Assembly: GCF_050467285.1 (NCBI RefSeq) | Contig: NZ_JBCMUN010000013.1 | Coordinates: 1-64,000 of the forward strand | Source: Paenibacillus_E oryzisoli_A | GTDB lineage: Bacteria > Bacillota > Bacilli > Paenibacillales > NBRC-103111 | Length of the DNA stretch: 64,000 bases | Reading direction: 5' to 3' | Shown: in pieces, positions 26,486-34,764 of the stretch | How the letters are laid out: each line of letters starts with the position of its first letter | Numbering within the stretch: position 1 is the first letter of the stretch | The notes under the pieces: model-generated | The model's database searches: none | What the model was told of the DNA's origin: nothing | What the model saw: only the letters and a program-made list of their open reading frames with translations | Translations under genes and position numbers: made by a program

Positions 26486-28843
26486 TCACACTCCCTTTCC
26501 GAGGTAAATGCCCAAAATCAGCTGGGCGTCATCCGCATCGACATCATTGTCGCCGTCCATATCTAGCGCTTTGAGCTGCTCGTCGGTCAGCGTCAGTTTC
26601 CCTTGCGTGTATCTTGTTACATATAACGCATCTGCCGGCGTGATGACTCCGTCTCCATTGGCGTCGCCCTTCAACACTCCAACCACGCCATACGCCGAGC
26701 TGCCGGCCGCAATACCCGGTGTATGGCCAGAAGCTGCCGCAGGCGTCACTTCGAAAAGAATGAACTTGCCGTACTGCTCCGCCTTCAGCGTCAGCGTCTT
26801 CGAGGTCGCGCCGCTAATAGCGGTTTTGTTCGTCCCCACGGCATCGTCGGCTGTGTACCATTGAAACGTCGTGCTTGCTTCATCGTCGCCATCTGTATCT
26901 ACATACGAGTAGCTGCCGGTCAGCGTCTGATTAAGCATCAGCACGCCTGTAATCGTGACGCTCGCTGCCGTCGGCGCTTCGTTCGCAAGCACAGCGCTTG
27001 CGCTGGTATGCGCAGCTGGTGTCCCCGTCAGCGTACCCACAGTCGCTACCGGCGTTACTTCAAAGATGATGTATTTGTCCGCTTCAGCGCTCGTCAGATT
27101 CAGCGTCGTCGTCGTTGCACCGGAAATGGCTGTTTTACCCGTTCCCGCAGCATCCGTCGCCGTGTACCATTGGAACGTTGTCACGCCCTCGGGATCGCTC
27201 TCCGTGTCTGCGTACTGATACGTACCTGTCAAGGTATGTCCTTCTTTCACTGTACCTGTGATGCTGACGCTCGCTGCCGTCGGCGCTGCGTTCGCAAGCA
27301 CCGCGCTTGTGCTAGTATACGTAGCCGGTGTTCCCGTCAGCGTACCCGCAGTCGCTACCGGCGTTACCTCAAAGATGATGTATTTGCCGACTTCAGCGCT
27401 CGTCAAGTTCAGCGTCGTCGTCGTTGCGCCGGAAATGGCTGTTTTGCCCGTTCCCGCAGCATCCGTCGCCGTGTACCATTGGAACGTTGTTACGCCTTCA
27501 GGGTCACTCTCCGTGTCTGCGTACTGATATGTACCTGTCAGGGTATGACCGGTCTTCAGCATGCCGCTGAAGCTGACATCCGTTACTGTCGGCTTATAGT
27601 TGGATGGCCCCAGCTGAACCACGCGAACCTGATTAACTCCGTTATTCTCCACAAATATCGCATATAAACTGTCATTGTATTCAACCAGAGAGCCGAAAGT
27701 CGCATTTGCCGTGGCACTTTTGTTCAGACCTTTGGCACCCCCGCTATCGGCGGACGTCCACGAAACACCGTCATACTTTTTGACGCGAATTTGATAGACA
27801 TTGCCTTCATGCCAAGTCGCATACAAATCCCCATCAAATTCGATCATTCTGACCATGTAGGCGCTCGCTGTGCTGCTGTTATTAATACCATTTACCGGAT
27901 CGTCGCCATCTGCGGGCGTCCATGATGCCCCGTTATACATTTTCACACGAATTTGATCTTTGGAATTATTATTCGACTCCTTCCAGGCAAGGTAAAGATT
28001 GCCGTTGTACAGAGCCAGATTTGGGGTGCTGGCTGTTTTGGCTGTGTTGATGTTCAAGCCTGTCGAGCCGTTACCGTCAACAGGAACCCAGTTCGTACCG
28101 TCAAAAGACTTGACGCGAATTTGCGTCACGCTGCCGTCCGACTCTTGCCATGCAAGGTACAATTTATTTCCATAAACCATAGCGCTCGGCATCTGAGCAG
28201 ATTGCGTTGTATTCTTATTTAATGCACTGCCGCCATTAAGTGGGGTCCATGAAGAGCCTCCGCCGTATTTAGCCCCCCGGAGTTGATTAATACCATTGCC
28301 TCCCGCCTCGTCCCAAAACAGATACAGCGAGTTGTCGTAGACGATCAGATTCGTGTTCTTTGCGTTAGTGTTGACGAGCGCATTGAGGCCGCGAGCTCCG
28401 TCGCCGTCAACCAAGTCCCAGGAAGTGCCGTTGAATTTGGCGACCCGCGCTTGCCAATAGGGGGCTTCCTGCTCTTCCCAGGAGGCGTACAGCGTATTGT
28501 CGAATATGACCAAATAAGGATTCGATGCATTTTTCGAAGCATCTTTATTCATCGGGGCATTGTTGTCGGCCGTCACCCACGCGCCGTTCTCGTACTTTTT
28601 GGCACGGATCTGGTTAGCGGAACCGTTCGATTCCGTCCATACAGCAAACAGGGTACCGTCAAAATCAATGAGCCTCGGATAAATGGCGTTCTTCGTCGCA
28701 TCAATGTTAAGCCCATCCGTTCCGTCGCCATCGACAAAGCTCCACGATACCGCTGAAGCAGGAAGCCCCTGCAGCAGGAACAGCGCGATCATCAGTGCCA
28801 TAACAGCCGGGAGACCGAAACGTGTAATCCAAGATTTTTTCAA
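26486..28843 (-). CDS. Exported seven-repeat propeller-like protein with C-terminal dockerin
   Basis: The 785-residue protein has a signal peptide (to about residue 31), then seven repeats of about 58 residues with the core SWxxVDGDGxxGLN...LYxxWxES...QIRVKxY (about 32-420). The repeat number fits a seven-bladed beta-propeller. Three Ig-like repeats of 103 residues follow. The C-terminus is a type I dockerin with two EF-like loops (DANGDGVITPAD and DMDGDNDVDADD), both intact. The start is TTG behind GAGGGAGGG. No catalytic motif is visible; ligand or glycan binding is possible. The dockerin should attach it to a cohesin, most simply the product of the next gene. Confidence 0.82.
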   Translation of the reverse strand: MKKSWITRFGLPAVMALMIALFLLQGLPASAVSWSFVDGDGTDGLNIDATKNAIYPRLIDFDGTLFAVWTESNGSANQIRAKKYENGAWVTADNNAPMNKDASKNASNPYLVIFDNTLYASWEEQEAPYWQARVAKFNGTSWDLVDGDGARGLNALVNTNAKNTNLIVYDNSLYLFWDEAGGNGINQLRGAKYGGGSSWTPLNGGSALNKNTTQSAQMPSAMVYGNKLYLAWQESDGSVTQIRVKSFDGTNWVPVDGNGSTGLNINTAKTASTPNLALYNGNLYLAWKESNNNSKDQIRVKMYNGASWTPADGDDPVNGINNSSTASAYMVRMIEFDGDLYATWHEGNVYQIRVKKYDGVSWTSADSGGAKGLNKSATANATFGSLVEYNDSLYAIFVENNGVNQVRVVQLGPSNYKPTVTDVSFSGMLKTGHTLTGTYQYADTESDPEGVTTFQWYTATDAAGTGKTAISGATTTTLNLTSAEVGKYIIFEVTPVATAGTLTGTPATYTSTSAVLANAAPTAASVSITGTVKEGHTLTGTYQYADTESDPEGVTTFQWYTATDAAGTGKTAISGATTTTLNLTSAEADKYIIFEVTPVATVGTLTGTPAAHTSASAVLANEAPTAASVTITGVLMLNQTLTGSYSYVDTDGDDEASTTFQWYTADDAVGTNKTAISGATSKTLTLKAEQYGKFILFEVTPAAASGHTPGIAAGSSAYGVVGVLKGDANGDGVITPADALYVTRYTQGKLTLTDEQLKALDMDGDNDVDADDAQLILGIYLGKGV
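26978..27595 (-). repeat. Two near-identical 309-bp tandem repeats in the dockerin gene
   Basis: The first two of three Ig-like units are 27287-27595 and 26978-27286, each exactly 309 bp (103 codons). They differ at only a few positions over most of their length, while the third unit is clearly more diverged. This high DNA identity indicates recent duplication or gene conversion and can vary in copy number. Confidence 0.8.
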
Positions 28844-29071
28844 GCTAAGCCCTCCCTCAAAGTCCTTACTATGTTTCTCCTACGCTAATCCAAACCATTT
28901 CAAACAGTCTAAAAGACCCAAAAAACCATCAAACCTCACCTGCTTTTTGACATAAAACGACAAAATAACCGTACTTCTCTCTCCATTGTATGAAATTTGT
29001 CCTATATCGGCATAGTGACGAATAGTCACTTTTTTTCGCATGCATGTATGTTGGTGGGAGCTTGATTGAAG

Positions 29072-29077
29072 TATAAT
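29072..29077 (+). promoter_or_regulatory. -10 element of the NarL-type regulator gene
   Basis: TATAAT lies 33 bases before the ATG at 29111, with a weak -35 (TTGGTG at suboptimal spacing). The 267-base divergent gap between the dockerin gene and this regulator contains no gene. It must also hold the minus-strand promoter of the dockerin operon, which I could not place. Confidence 0.5.
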
Positions 29078-29110
29078 AGAACCATAAAAGGGAGGAGTGG
29101 GAGCAAAAGG

Positions 29111-29779
29111 ATGCACAGCCCTTTAAAAGTGATGGTTGTAGAGGACGACGCCCTATTAAGAAGCGGACTGGAGGTTATTATTGCTGCTGAGGATGGGATG
29201 GAGGTCTGCGGCGCGGCACAGAACGGACTAGAGGCACTGCAATTGTTGGAAACTTTCCGTCCGGATGTCATTCTGATGGATGTGCAAATGCCCCAAATGG
29301 ACGGCCTCACCTGCATTCGAGAAATCCGCAAGCGGGATGTGGCACTGCCGATTCTTATTTTGACTACATTTAATGAAGAGGAATATATTTTTCAGGGACT
29401 TGCCGACGGCGCCAGTGGTTATATTCTGAAAGGTCTCGATTTCGAAAAGCTGGTTCAGGCGATTCGGGATACCGTAAACGGGCAGTTTGTGCTGCCGGCC
29501 GAGGTGGCCGTCAAGGTTGCACAATACGCTGCAGGCAACAGTGATTTTATGAAGGAACAACGGTTAAAGCAATTTTTCGAAACGAATACGCAATTTTCCA
29601 AATCGGAGCATCCGATCATGGCTTTGCTGCTCAAGCGATGGTCCAACAAGGAGATTGCCGACAGCTTGTTCCTTACCGAAGGAACGATCAAGAACAAACT
29701 GTCTGTCATCTATAACAAGCTTGGCGTTCAGAATCGCCAAGACGCCATCCGCTGTTTGGAAAGCAATTTCCTCAATTAA
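29111..29779 (+). CDS. NarL/LuxR-family response regulator
   Basis: The 222-residue protein has a receiver domain with phospho-acceptor D57 (VILMDVQMP) and a LuxR-type helix-turn-helix at about 160-215 (LLKRWSNKEIADSLFLTEGTIKNKLSVIYNKLG). The ATG at 29111 is used because GGGAG lies just before it; the longer frame from 29066 would overlap the promoter. It is divergent from the dockerin/cohesin operon. Its cognate kinase is encoded convergently and the two genes overlap by eight bases at their 3' ends, an unusual arrangement for such a pair. Confidence 0.85.
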   Translation: MHSPLKVMVVEDDALLRSGLEVIIAAEDGMEVCGAAQNGLEALQLLETFRPDVILMDVQMPQMDGLTCIREIRKRDVALPILILTTFNEEEYIFQGLADGASGYILKGLDFEKLVQAIRDTVNGQFVLPAEVAVKVAQYAAGNSDFMKEQRLKQFFETNTQFSKSEHPIMALLLKRWSNKEIADSLFLTEGTIKNKLSVIYNKLGVQNRQDAIRCLESNFLN

Positions 29780-31820
29780 TCCTCTCCCGATATGCAGGCA
29801 GAATAAAGTAAAATACGCTGCCTGCCTCCGATTCGCTTCGGACCCCAACCCTTCCCTGATGCTGCTCCACGATTTCCTGCACAATGGCAAGCCCGAGACC
29901 GCTGCCCGATTCGTTGTGATCTCGGTTGGTATAGAATCGGTTGAAAACTTGCGTCTGCTCAGCTTCCGATAAGCCCTTGCCTGAGTCGGCCACTTCAAAC
30001 ACGAATTCGCTGCCTGTTCCATTGGCATCCGGCTGTATCTTGCCGCGGAGCTCGACCGCATCGCTGATGCCTTTGCTGAATTTGACGGCATTGGCCAACA
30101 GATTCTGGATCACCTGAAGCATCCGGAATCGATCGATCCGGACAAAGAAAGGGGCGGCTTCGCTGTCGGCGCCTGTTATTTTTTTTCGTAAAATCATCCC
30201 TTCTCCGTTTAAATCCGCCTCGAATCTGATATAAAGCTCTTCCATCCATGCCCACACCTCCACCTGTTCCAATTGGAACGCCATATTCCGGGACTCCAGT
30301 TTGGACAGCTCGAACAAATCGTCAACCAATCGCTTGACGTAGCTTGTCTTGTCCAACAACTGCGCGGTCATCGTCGGATTGTCCGCCGTCAATTTTCCTC
30401 TCGCCATCAAATGCAGACAAGTCTGAACGGCTACCAAAGGGGTGCCCAAATCATGCGCAATATTCGCCAGCATTTTCCTTCGACGCTCATTAGCCTCATG
30501 CAGACTGCGGGTTCGGTCGTCCACTTTGCGCTCAAGAAGTCGATTCGCCTCGCCAAGCTCCTCCACTAGCGCGTCATTTCGTCTGGACAGCCGTACATAC
30601 CGGTGTGAGACAATGACCGCCTGGGCCATCATAAATGGCACGATGCTGTAGTCGAGCAGTTCGACCGTGTCCGCCATTCGCAAGTAATACAGTGTATCGT
30701 TCACCAAAGCACAGCCGATCAGGAGCAGAGCTGCCATATGAATTAGCGCGCCTTCCCGCTTGCGCAGATATGCTTTTATGCCAACGTAGATAATGAAGTA
30801 GAGCAGAAAGACAGCTTTTATGATCGTCTGGAGCAGCATAGACTCTGTGTAAATGCGGGCGGGCGTCAGACAAATAAACAGGAACAGGAGTGCCGCAACG
30901 ATCACGGCGAGCTGCAGCATCCGCTTGTGAACCTCATGGGGATACAAGCTTTTCATGAGAAACACTAGCGTGATGAAGGCGGCAATTTCACTCAAATATT
31001 CCAGCCTGGTCAACCATTCCCAGCTTTCGATATGAAGAAGCTCGGTGGACAAGTACCCGTTAATGAACATCGTTCGCATCGCAACGGCAATCGCGACAAG
31101 ACCTACGAATAAGGACGGATGATCCCGTTTTCTCATACCGCACATCACAAGATGGTAAACGCCGATCATCAGAAAGCCGCCAATGACAAAAATATCGTAG
31201 AGCATCTCCTTGAGGATGCCGGGAATTAGAGCATCCGTATCGCCGTATACGATATCCCTATTGATGCCACCCTCCCGAAACGAGTAGTTGGATACCTGAA
31301 TAACGATCTCCATCGTCATGTGTCTAGGCTGAAAAAAGACGAGATTCACATGGGACTTCGGCTGTTCTTCCGTCAGACTGGTGCCCACCTGGCCGAGTCC
31401 CGGCTTTTCTTCCCCGTCAATCCACAATCGATAAGCGCTCCCGATCGCGCGAAGAAACAAGGCCTTGCTCTGGCCCAGATCGGATTCCGGCACCTGCAGG
31501 AGCAGACGGTAGGTGCCGTAGCCTCTGCCCGAGCTGTCCATGCCGGAAAGTGAGGCGGCAGTCCATGATGAGGGCACGGTTATATAAGCAGGCCTCAAGC
31601 CGCCCTTCGCAAAATCCACGGGAGCCAGCAACTGCTGCCAGTAAAACTCCCACTCCCCGTGCAAAGGAACAATCCTCTGATTCTCAGCCCCATAGCCGGT
31701 AATATCAAGCACACCTTCCCTCGGCTGCGCACTAGACTCCGCTGCCGCCGTAAATGGCTGTAACGAGCTTGACAGTATAACAATCCAGAATGCCAGTATG
31801 ACAAAAGACTTCATTTTCAT
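29772..31820 (-). CDS. 7TMR-DISM sensor histidine kinase
   Basis: The 682-residue protein has a signal peptide, an extracellular 7TMR-DISM domain (about 30-210, HGEWEFYWQQLL motif, clearly paralogous to the sensor of the hybrid kinase at 17298), a seven-helix membrane block (about 215-410), a coiled coil, HisKA with H456 (ANIAHDLGTPLVA) and HATPase_c (NAVKFSKG, DSGKGL, GSGLGLAI). AAGGCGG precedes the ATG. The partner is probably the convergent NarL-type regulator. The extracellular domain, of a carbohydrate-binding-like fold in the family, suggests sensing of a glycan fragment near the surface proteins. Confidence 0.85.
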   Translation of the reverse strand: MKMKSFVILAFWIVILSSSLQPFTAAAESSAQPREGVLDITGYGAENQRIVPLHGEWEFYWQQLLAPVDFAKGGLRPAYITVPSSWTAASLSGMDSSGRGYGTYRLLLQVPESDLGQSKALFLRAIGSAYRLWIDGEEKPGLGQVGTSLTEEQPKSHVNLVFFQPRHMTMEIVIQVSNYSFREGGINRDIVYGDTDALIPGILKEMLYDIFVIGGFLMIGVYHLVMCGMRKRDHPSLFVGLVAIAVAMRTMFINGYLSTELLHIESWEWLTRLEYLSEIAAFITLVFLMKSLYPHEVHKRMLQLAVIVAALLFLFICLTPARIYTESMLLQTIIKAVFLLYFIIYVGIKAYLRKREGALIHMAALLLIGCALVNDTLYYLRMADTVELLDYSIVPFMMAQAVIVSHRYVRLSRRNDALVEELGEANRLLERKVDDRTRSLHEANERRRKMLANIAHDLGTPLVAVQTCLHLMARGKLTADNPTMTAQLLDKTSYVKRLVDDLFELSKLESRNMAFQLEQVEVWAWMEELYIRFEADLNGEGMILRKKITGADSEAAPFFVRIDRFRMLQVIQNLLANAVKFSKGISDAVELRGKIQPDANGTGSEFVFEVADSGKGLSEAEQTQVFNRFYTNRDHNESGSGLGLAIVQEIVEQHQGRVGVRSESEAGSVFYFILPAYRERIN

Positions 31821-31877
31821 GCTGAACCGCCTTCAATTCCGAAGAATGGTATTGTTTTTCTTAGCTTAATAGTATAA

Positions 31878-31905
31878 GAAAAACCTAGCGGCGGGCTAGG
31901 TTTTT
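31878..31905. terminator. Bidirectional-looking intrinsic terminator
   Basis: AAAAACCTAGC and GGCTAGGTTTTT form a stem with A and T tracts on both sides. On the minus strand it follows the DUF4256 gene by about 115 bases and precedes the sensor kinase gene. Confidence 0.8.
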
Positions 31906-32020
31906 ATCAAAATCATATGGCTTTTACCTGAAACTAATTAAACAGCCTCATTTCGGCGGCTTTGACGTGGCAGGGCAACTGCTCGTAAGTTCCCAAATCT
32001 TGTATGATCACCCCCCGTAT

Positions 32021-32599
32021 CTAAACCCTTAGCGAGCCGCGGAACCCTCTTGCCCCATAGTAGGATTCTGCTCCGTTGTGGTACACGAAAACCGTATCGT
32101 AACGACGATCGCAAAAGATTGCCCCACCGAGTTTTCTAATACTATCGGGTGTCTTCACCCAACTGGAAGTTTTCAAATCGAAATTTCCCAGCTTCTGCAG
32201 CTCCCGGTATTGTTCTCCGGTTAAAAGCTCAATGCCCATGTCAGCCGCCCATTCGACCGCGCTATTGTGCGGTTTATGCTCTTTCCTAGACTCCAGCGCT
32301 TCACGGTCGTAACAAACACTTCGGCGGCCTTTCGGACTTTCGGCTGAACAATCGCAAAAAATGTACGCGCCAGTCGTTTTGTCATGGTCCACAACATCCG
32401 GTTCACCGCCGGTTCTCTCCATTTCATGAAGCGTCCACAGTTTTTCAGGATGATCTTCGAGCTTATCTTGTACATCAGTCCATTCAAGGCCCTGATGGCG
32501 GTTCATATTCTTCTCAAACCGGACTTTCAATGTTTGGATCAATCCTTCACGTTGTTCCGGCAACAATTCCTTGGCACGGCTAATCTCACTCATTGCCAT
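32021..32599 (-). CDS. DUF4256 family protein
   Basis: The 192-residue cytosolic protein has the DUF4256 signature: FEKNMNRHQGLEWTDVQ near the N-terminus, CDCSAESPKGRRSVCYDREAL in the middle, and GGAIFCDRRYDTVFVYHNGAESYYGARGFRG at the C-terminus. Function is unknown. The ATG directly follows the stop of the alkylation-repair gene; a second ATG two codons on has better spacing from AGGTG. The two genes are co-transcribed. Confidence 0.8.
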   Translation of the reverse strand: MAMSEISRAKELLPEQREGLIQTLKVRFEKNMNRHQGLEWTDVQDKLEDHPEKLWTLHEMERTGGEPDVVDHDKTTGAYIFCDCSAESPKGRRSVCYDREALESRKEHKPHNSAVEWAADMGIELLTGEQYRELQKLGNFDLKTSSWVKTPDSIRKLGGAIFCDRRYDTVFVYHNGAESYYGARGFRGSLRV

Positions 32600-33307
32600 T
32601 TAGCACCTCACATATTTACGCTTAAAACCGAGCTGCCCTCGAGCCACGGCTTTTTGAATATTGTCGGAAGCGTTCAAGAACTTGCTTTTTTTCTTGTCAC
32701 CTTGGACTTCTACCGGACCGACTGCCTGTGCTGTCTCAACCGCCCGTTCGTGGAGCGCCGAATACGATGTCGCCACAGTGAAGATAAAGTTATTCATCGC
32801 GTATTTGGTTCGTTCAGGCGCATCATGAATCGTCTCTTGTACAAGTGTAAGCATATCGGCCAATTTACTTTCAGCAAACTCACCGTCCGGACGGCTGCCC
32901 AGCAACCAGCAATAACAGCTCCACCCCGCTGACCTTCTCAGCTCTTTGCCGCTTGCAATCCATCGATCGGCAACAGCTTGGGCAATATCCGTTTCCGCTA
33001 ACGTGACGGCAACGACATAGTCGGACAGCATATAAAAATAAGCGTCCTCGATCCATCGCTCAAAGTCCGCTTCCGTCATGGCTTTCGGATCTGCGATGAC
33101 GCCGGCAAAGTACATCGCGTCGTAGTTCCCTGTGGCATAAAGCTGTTCGGCCAGTGGCTGATTTTTCTTTATTTGTTTAGACATCGGCTTCATCGCACCT
33201 GTCGCTATGCCAAAAAGCGGCTCGTGCGCACCGTTCGATATGTACATTTTCTTAAGTCGTTCCTTGCCGAGACTTTCAAGTTCTTGCATAACGGCTTCTA
33301 CATTCAT
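32600..33307 (-). CDS. DNA alkylation repair family protein (AlkD/HEAT-like)
   Basis: The 235-residue, all-helical protein belongs to the DNA alkylation repair (AlkC/AlkD, HEAT-repeat) family. The segments MYISNGAHEPLFGIATGAMK, YDAMYFAGVIADPKAMT and YAMNNFIFTVATSYSAL are typical of a subgroup of Bacillota. AlkD-type proteins excise bulky N-alkyl purines without base flipping; activity of this subgroup is not established. The start at 33307 is set by GAAGGGAG, not the longer frame. Confidence 0.75.
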   Translation of the reverse strand: MNVEAVMQELESLGKERLKKMYISNGAHEPLFGIATGAMKPMSKQIKKNQPLAEQLYATGNYDAMYFAGVIADPKAMTEADFERWIEDAYFYMLSDYVVAVTLAETDIAQAVADRWIASGKELRRSAGWSCYCWLLGSRPDGEFAESKLADMLTLVQETIHDAPERTKYAMNNFIFTVATSYSALHERAVETAQAVGPVEVQGDKKKSKFLNASDNIQKAVARGQLGFKRKYVRC

Positions 33308-33349
33308 GATGTAAACGCTCCCTTCCATGAATACCTGCCAGCGCAGCCA

Positions 33350-33389
33350 AATAGGCCGAAGCAATGAACGCTCACTGCTTCAGCCTATT
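33350..33389 (-). terminator. Probable intrinsic terminator after the SRPBCC gene
   Basis: AATAGGCCGAAGCA pairs with TGCTTCAGCCTATT, with one mismatch, around a 12-base loop. It lies between the stop of the SRPBCC gene and the alkylation-repair gene. The T-tract is weak. Confidence 0.55.
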
Positions 33390-33405
33390 TATGCTCGTAG
33401 AGTCC

Positions 33406-33834
33406 CTACACGTGCTCCTCCGCATGCTTCTTGAAATTGTCCAAAATCGCCTGCCACCCGGCCTGCTGCATCTCGGGCGCATTCTGGCTTTCCGCCTCGA
33501 ACGTCTCCACAACGCGTGTCGCGCTGCCTTCACGAATAAAATCGATCTTCACCTGCCGGCCGTCGCCGATCGTGTAGGCAATGTGTTCGTGAGGACGAAC
33601 ATCATCATAAACACCGCCGAAGTCGAAGCCGAAGCTGCCGTCCTTCGCTTCCATACGCGAGGAAAAGCTGCCTCCGACTCTCAGATCATTCTCAGCGCGA
33701 GGCGTATGCCAATCCGGGGAAGCACTGTTCCATTGGATAATGTGACGCGGCTCTGTCCAATACTCCCAAACCTTCTCAACAGGGCTTTGAATCAGTGCCT
33801 CTACCTTCAGAATTGCCGGTTTGCCAGTTTCCAT
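33406..33834 (-). CDS. SRPBCC (AHSA1-like) family protein
   Basis: The 142-residue START/SRPBCC-fold protein has the N-terminal LKVEALIQSPVEKVWEYWTEP strand-helix motif of AHSA1-like proteins and a C-terminal helix (GWQAILDNFKKHAEEH) that closes the ligand cavity. The ligand is unknown. The start at 33834 is preferred because GAAGGAGG precedes it; the longer frame to 33879 adds a non-conserved leader. It is a single gene. Confidence 0.78.
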   Translation of the reverse strand: METGKPAILKVEALIQSPVEKVWEYWTEPRHIIQWNSASPDWHTPRAENDLRVGGSFSSRMEAKDGSFGFDFGGVYDDVRPHEHIAYTIGDGRQVKIDFIREGSATRVVETFEAESQNAPEMQQAGWQAILDNFKKHAEEHV

Positions 33835-33935
33835 GCCTGCAGCCTCCTTCAAGATCATCCTTCTATTCTTGTCCATCATACCATAAGTTCAATCTTGGGT
33901 AATCCTTCCATTCCCACCATCAGCCAATTAGCTGC

Positions 33936-33970
33936 AAAAAAAAGAGCCAAAGCATTCAGAATGCCGGCTC
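33936..33970 (-). terminator. Intrinsic terminator after the compact GDPD gene
   Basis: On the minus strand, GAGCC...GGCATTC pairs with the complementary arm ending in GGCTC and is followed by eight T. It lies eight bases past the GDPD stop and closes the long minus-strand Ugp-like operon. Confidence 0.85.
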
Positions 33971-33977
33971 CTTTCCG

Positions 33978-34682
33978 TTATTTAGATGCAAATACGCCCG
34001 CCCATCGCTCCAACTCATTTGTGCAAGCCCAAATGTGCGGGTAGCGCGACCGCAAATTCTGCATATCCGCCTCGTCGTCAATCGTCCAGGCGATCAGTTG
34101 GATGCCTTCTTCACCGCAGCGATGAACGAACTCGTCCGTTAAATAAATATGTTTGACGGAGACGTACTTCGCGCGAATCTCGCGAGCGAGCGGGAACACG
34201 GCCGGCGTCGCCCCGTAAAGGACCAGCCCCAGCTCGAGGCTATCGGACAGCTCCCTCATGCGAACCACCGCGTAATGGTCGAACGAGGTGACGAAGACCT
34301 GATCCTGCACCCCGGCAGAATGAATCGCGGCTAGCACCTTTTCCTCCAGCCCCGGATACAGCGCCCCGCTCTGCTTCAGCTCAATGTCGACCTTGGCCCG
34401 GTCTTTGGCCAGCAGCAGCACTTCCTCCAGCGTCGGAATCGACTGCCCCCCGCCCGCATCCAGCTCGCGGATTTGCGCAAACGTAAAGTCCGCTACGCGC
34501 CCGGTCCCGTTCGTCGTCCGGTTCACGGTCGTATCGTGAATGACGACAGGCACGCCGTCCCGCGTCAGCTGAACGTCGAGCTCCAGGTGACTGTAGTTCA
34601 ACTCTAAAGCGGCCTGAAAAGAGGCCATCGTATTCTCCGGATACTTCTTCGGGTAGCCTCTGTGTGCAAGTCCAGTGATCAT
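33978..34682 (-). CDS. Glycerophosphodiester phosphodiesterase
   Basis: The 234-residue cytosolic GDPD has GLAHRGYPKKYPENT, the LELDVQLTRDG metal site and IHDTTVNRTTNG (catalytic His). Further conserved barrel strands include KVDIELKQSG. The length is typical of UgpQ-like enzymes. It hydrolyses glycerophosphodiesters such as glycerophosphocholine to glycerol-3-phosphate. The start at 34682 is placed after GGAGGTG. The gene lies 82 bases after the lipoprotein and in line with the second GDPD and a Ugp-like ABC importer, so imported diesters are the probable substrate. Confidence 0.87.
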   Translation of the reverse strand: MITGLAHRGYPKKYPENTMASFQAALELNYSHLELDVQLTRDGVPVVIHDTTVNRTTNGTGRVADFTFAQIRELDAGGGQSIPTLEEVLLLAKDRAKVDIELKQSGALYPGLEEKVLAAIHSAGVQDQVFVTSFDHYAVVRMRELSDSLELGLVLYGATPAVFPLAREIRAKYVSVKHIYLTDEFVHRCGEEGIQLIAWTIDDEADMQNLRSRYPHIWACTNELERWAGVFASK

Positions 34683-34764
34683 ATCGAGATGTCCACCTCC
34701 GGTTATAGTGAGTACCTCACCATCATAACGCAAATTGGGACAACCGACCACTACATCGATCCGC

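Noticed and set aside
20636..28843. Classical cellulosome
   Set aside because: No glycoside hydrolase with a dockerin and no cellulose-binding module is seen here; only one dockerin and two cohesins are present.
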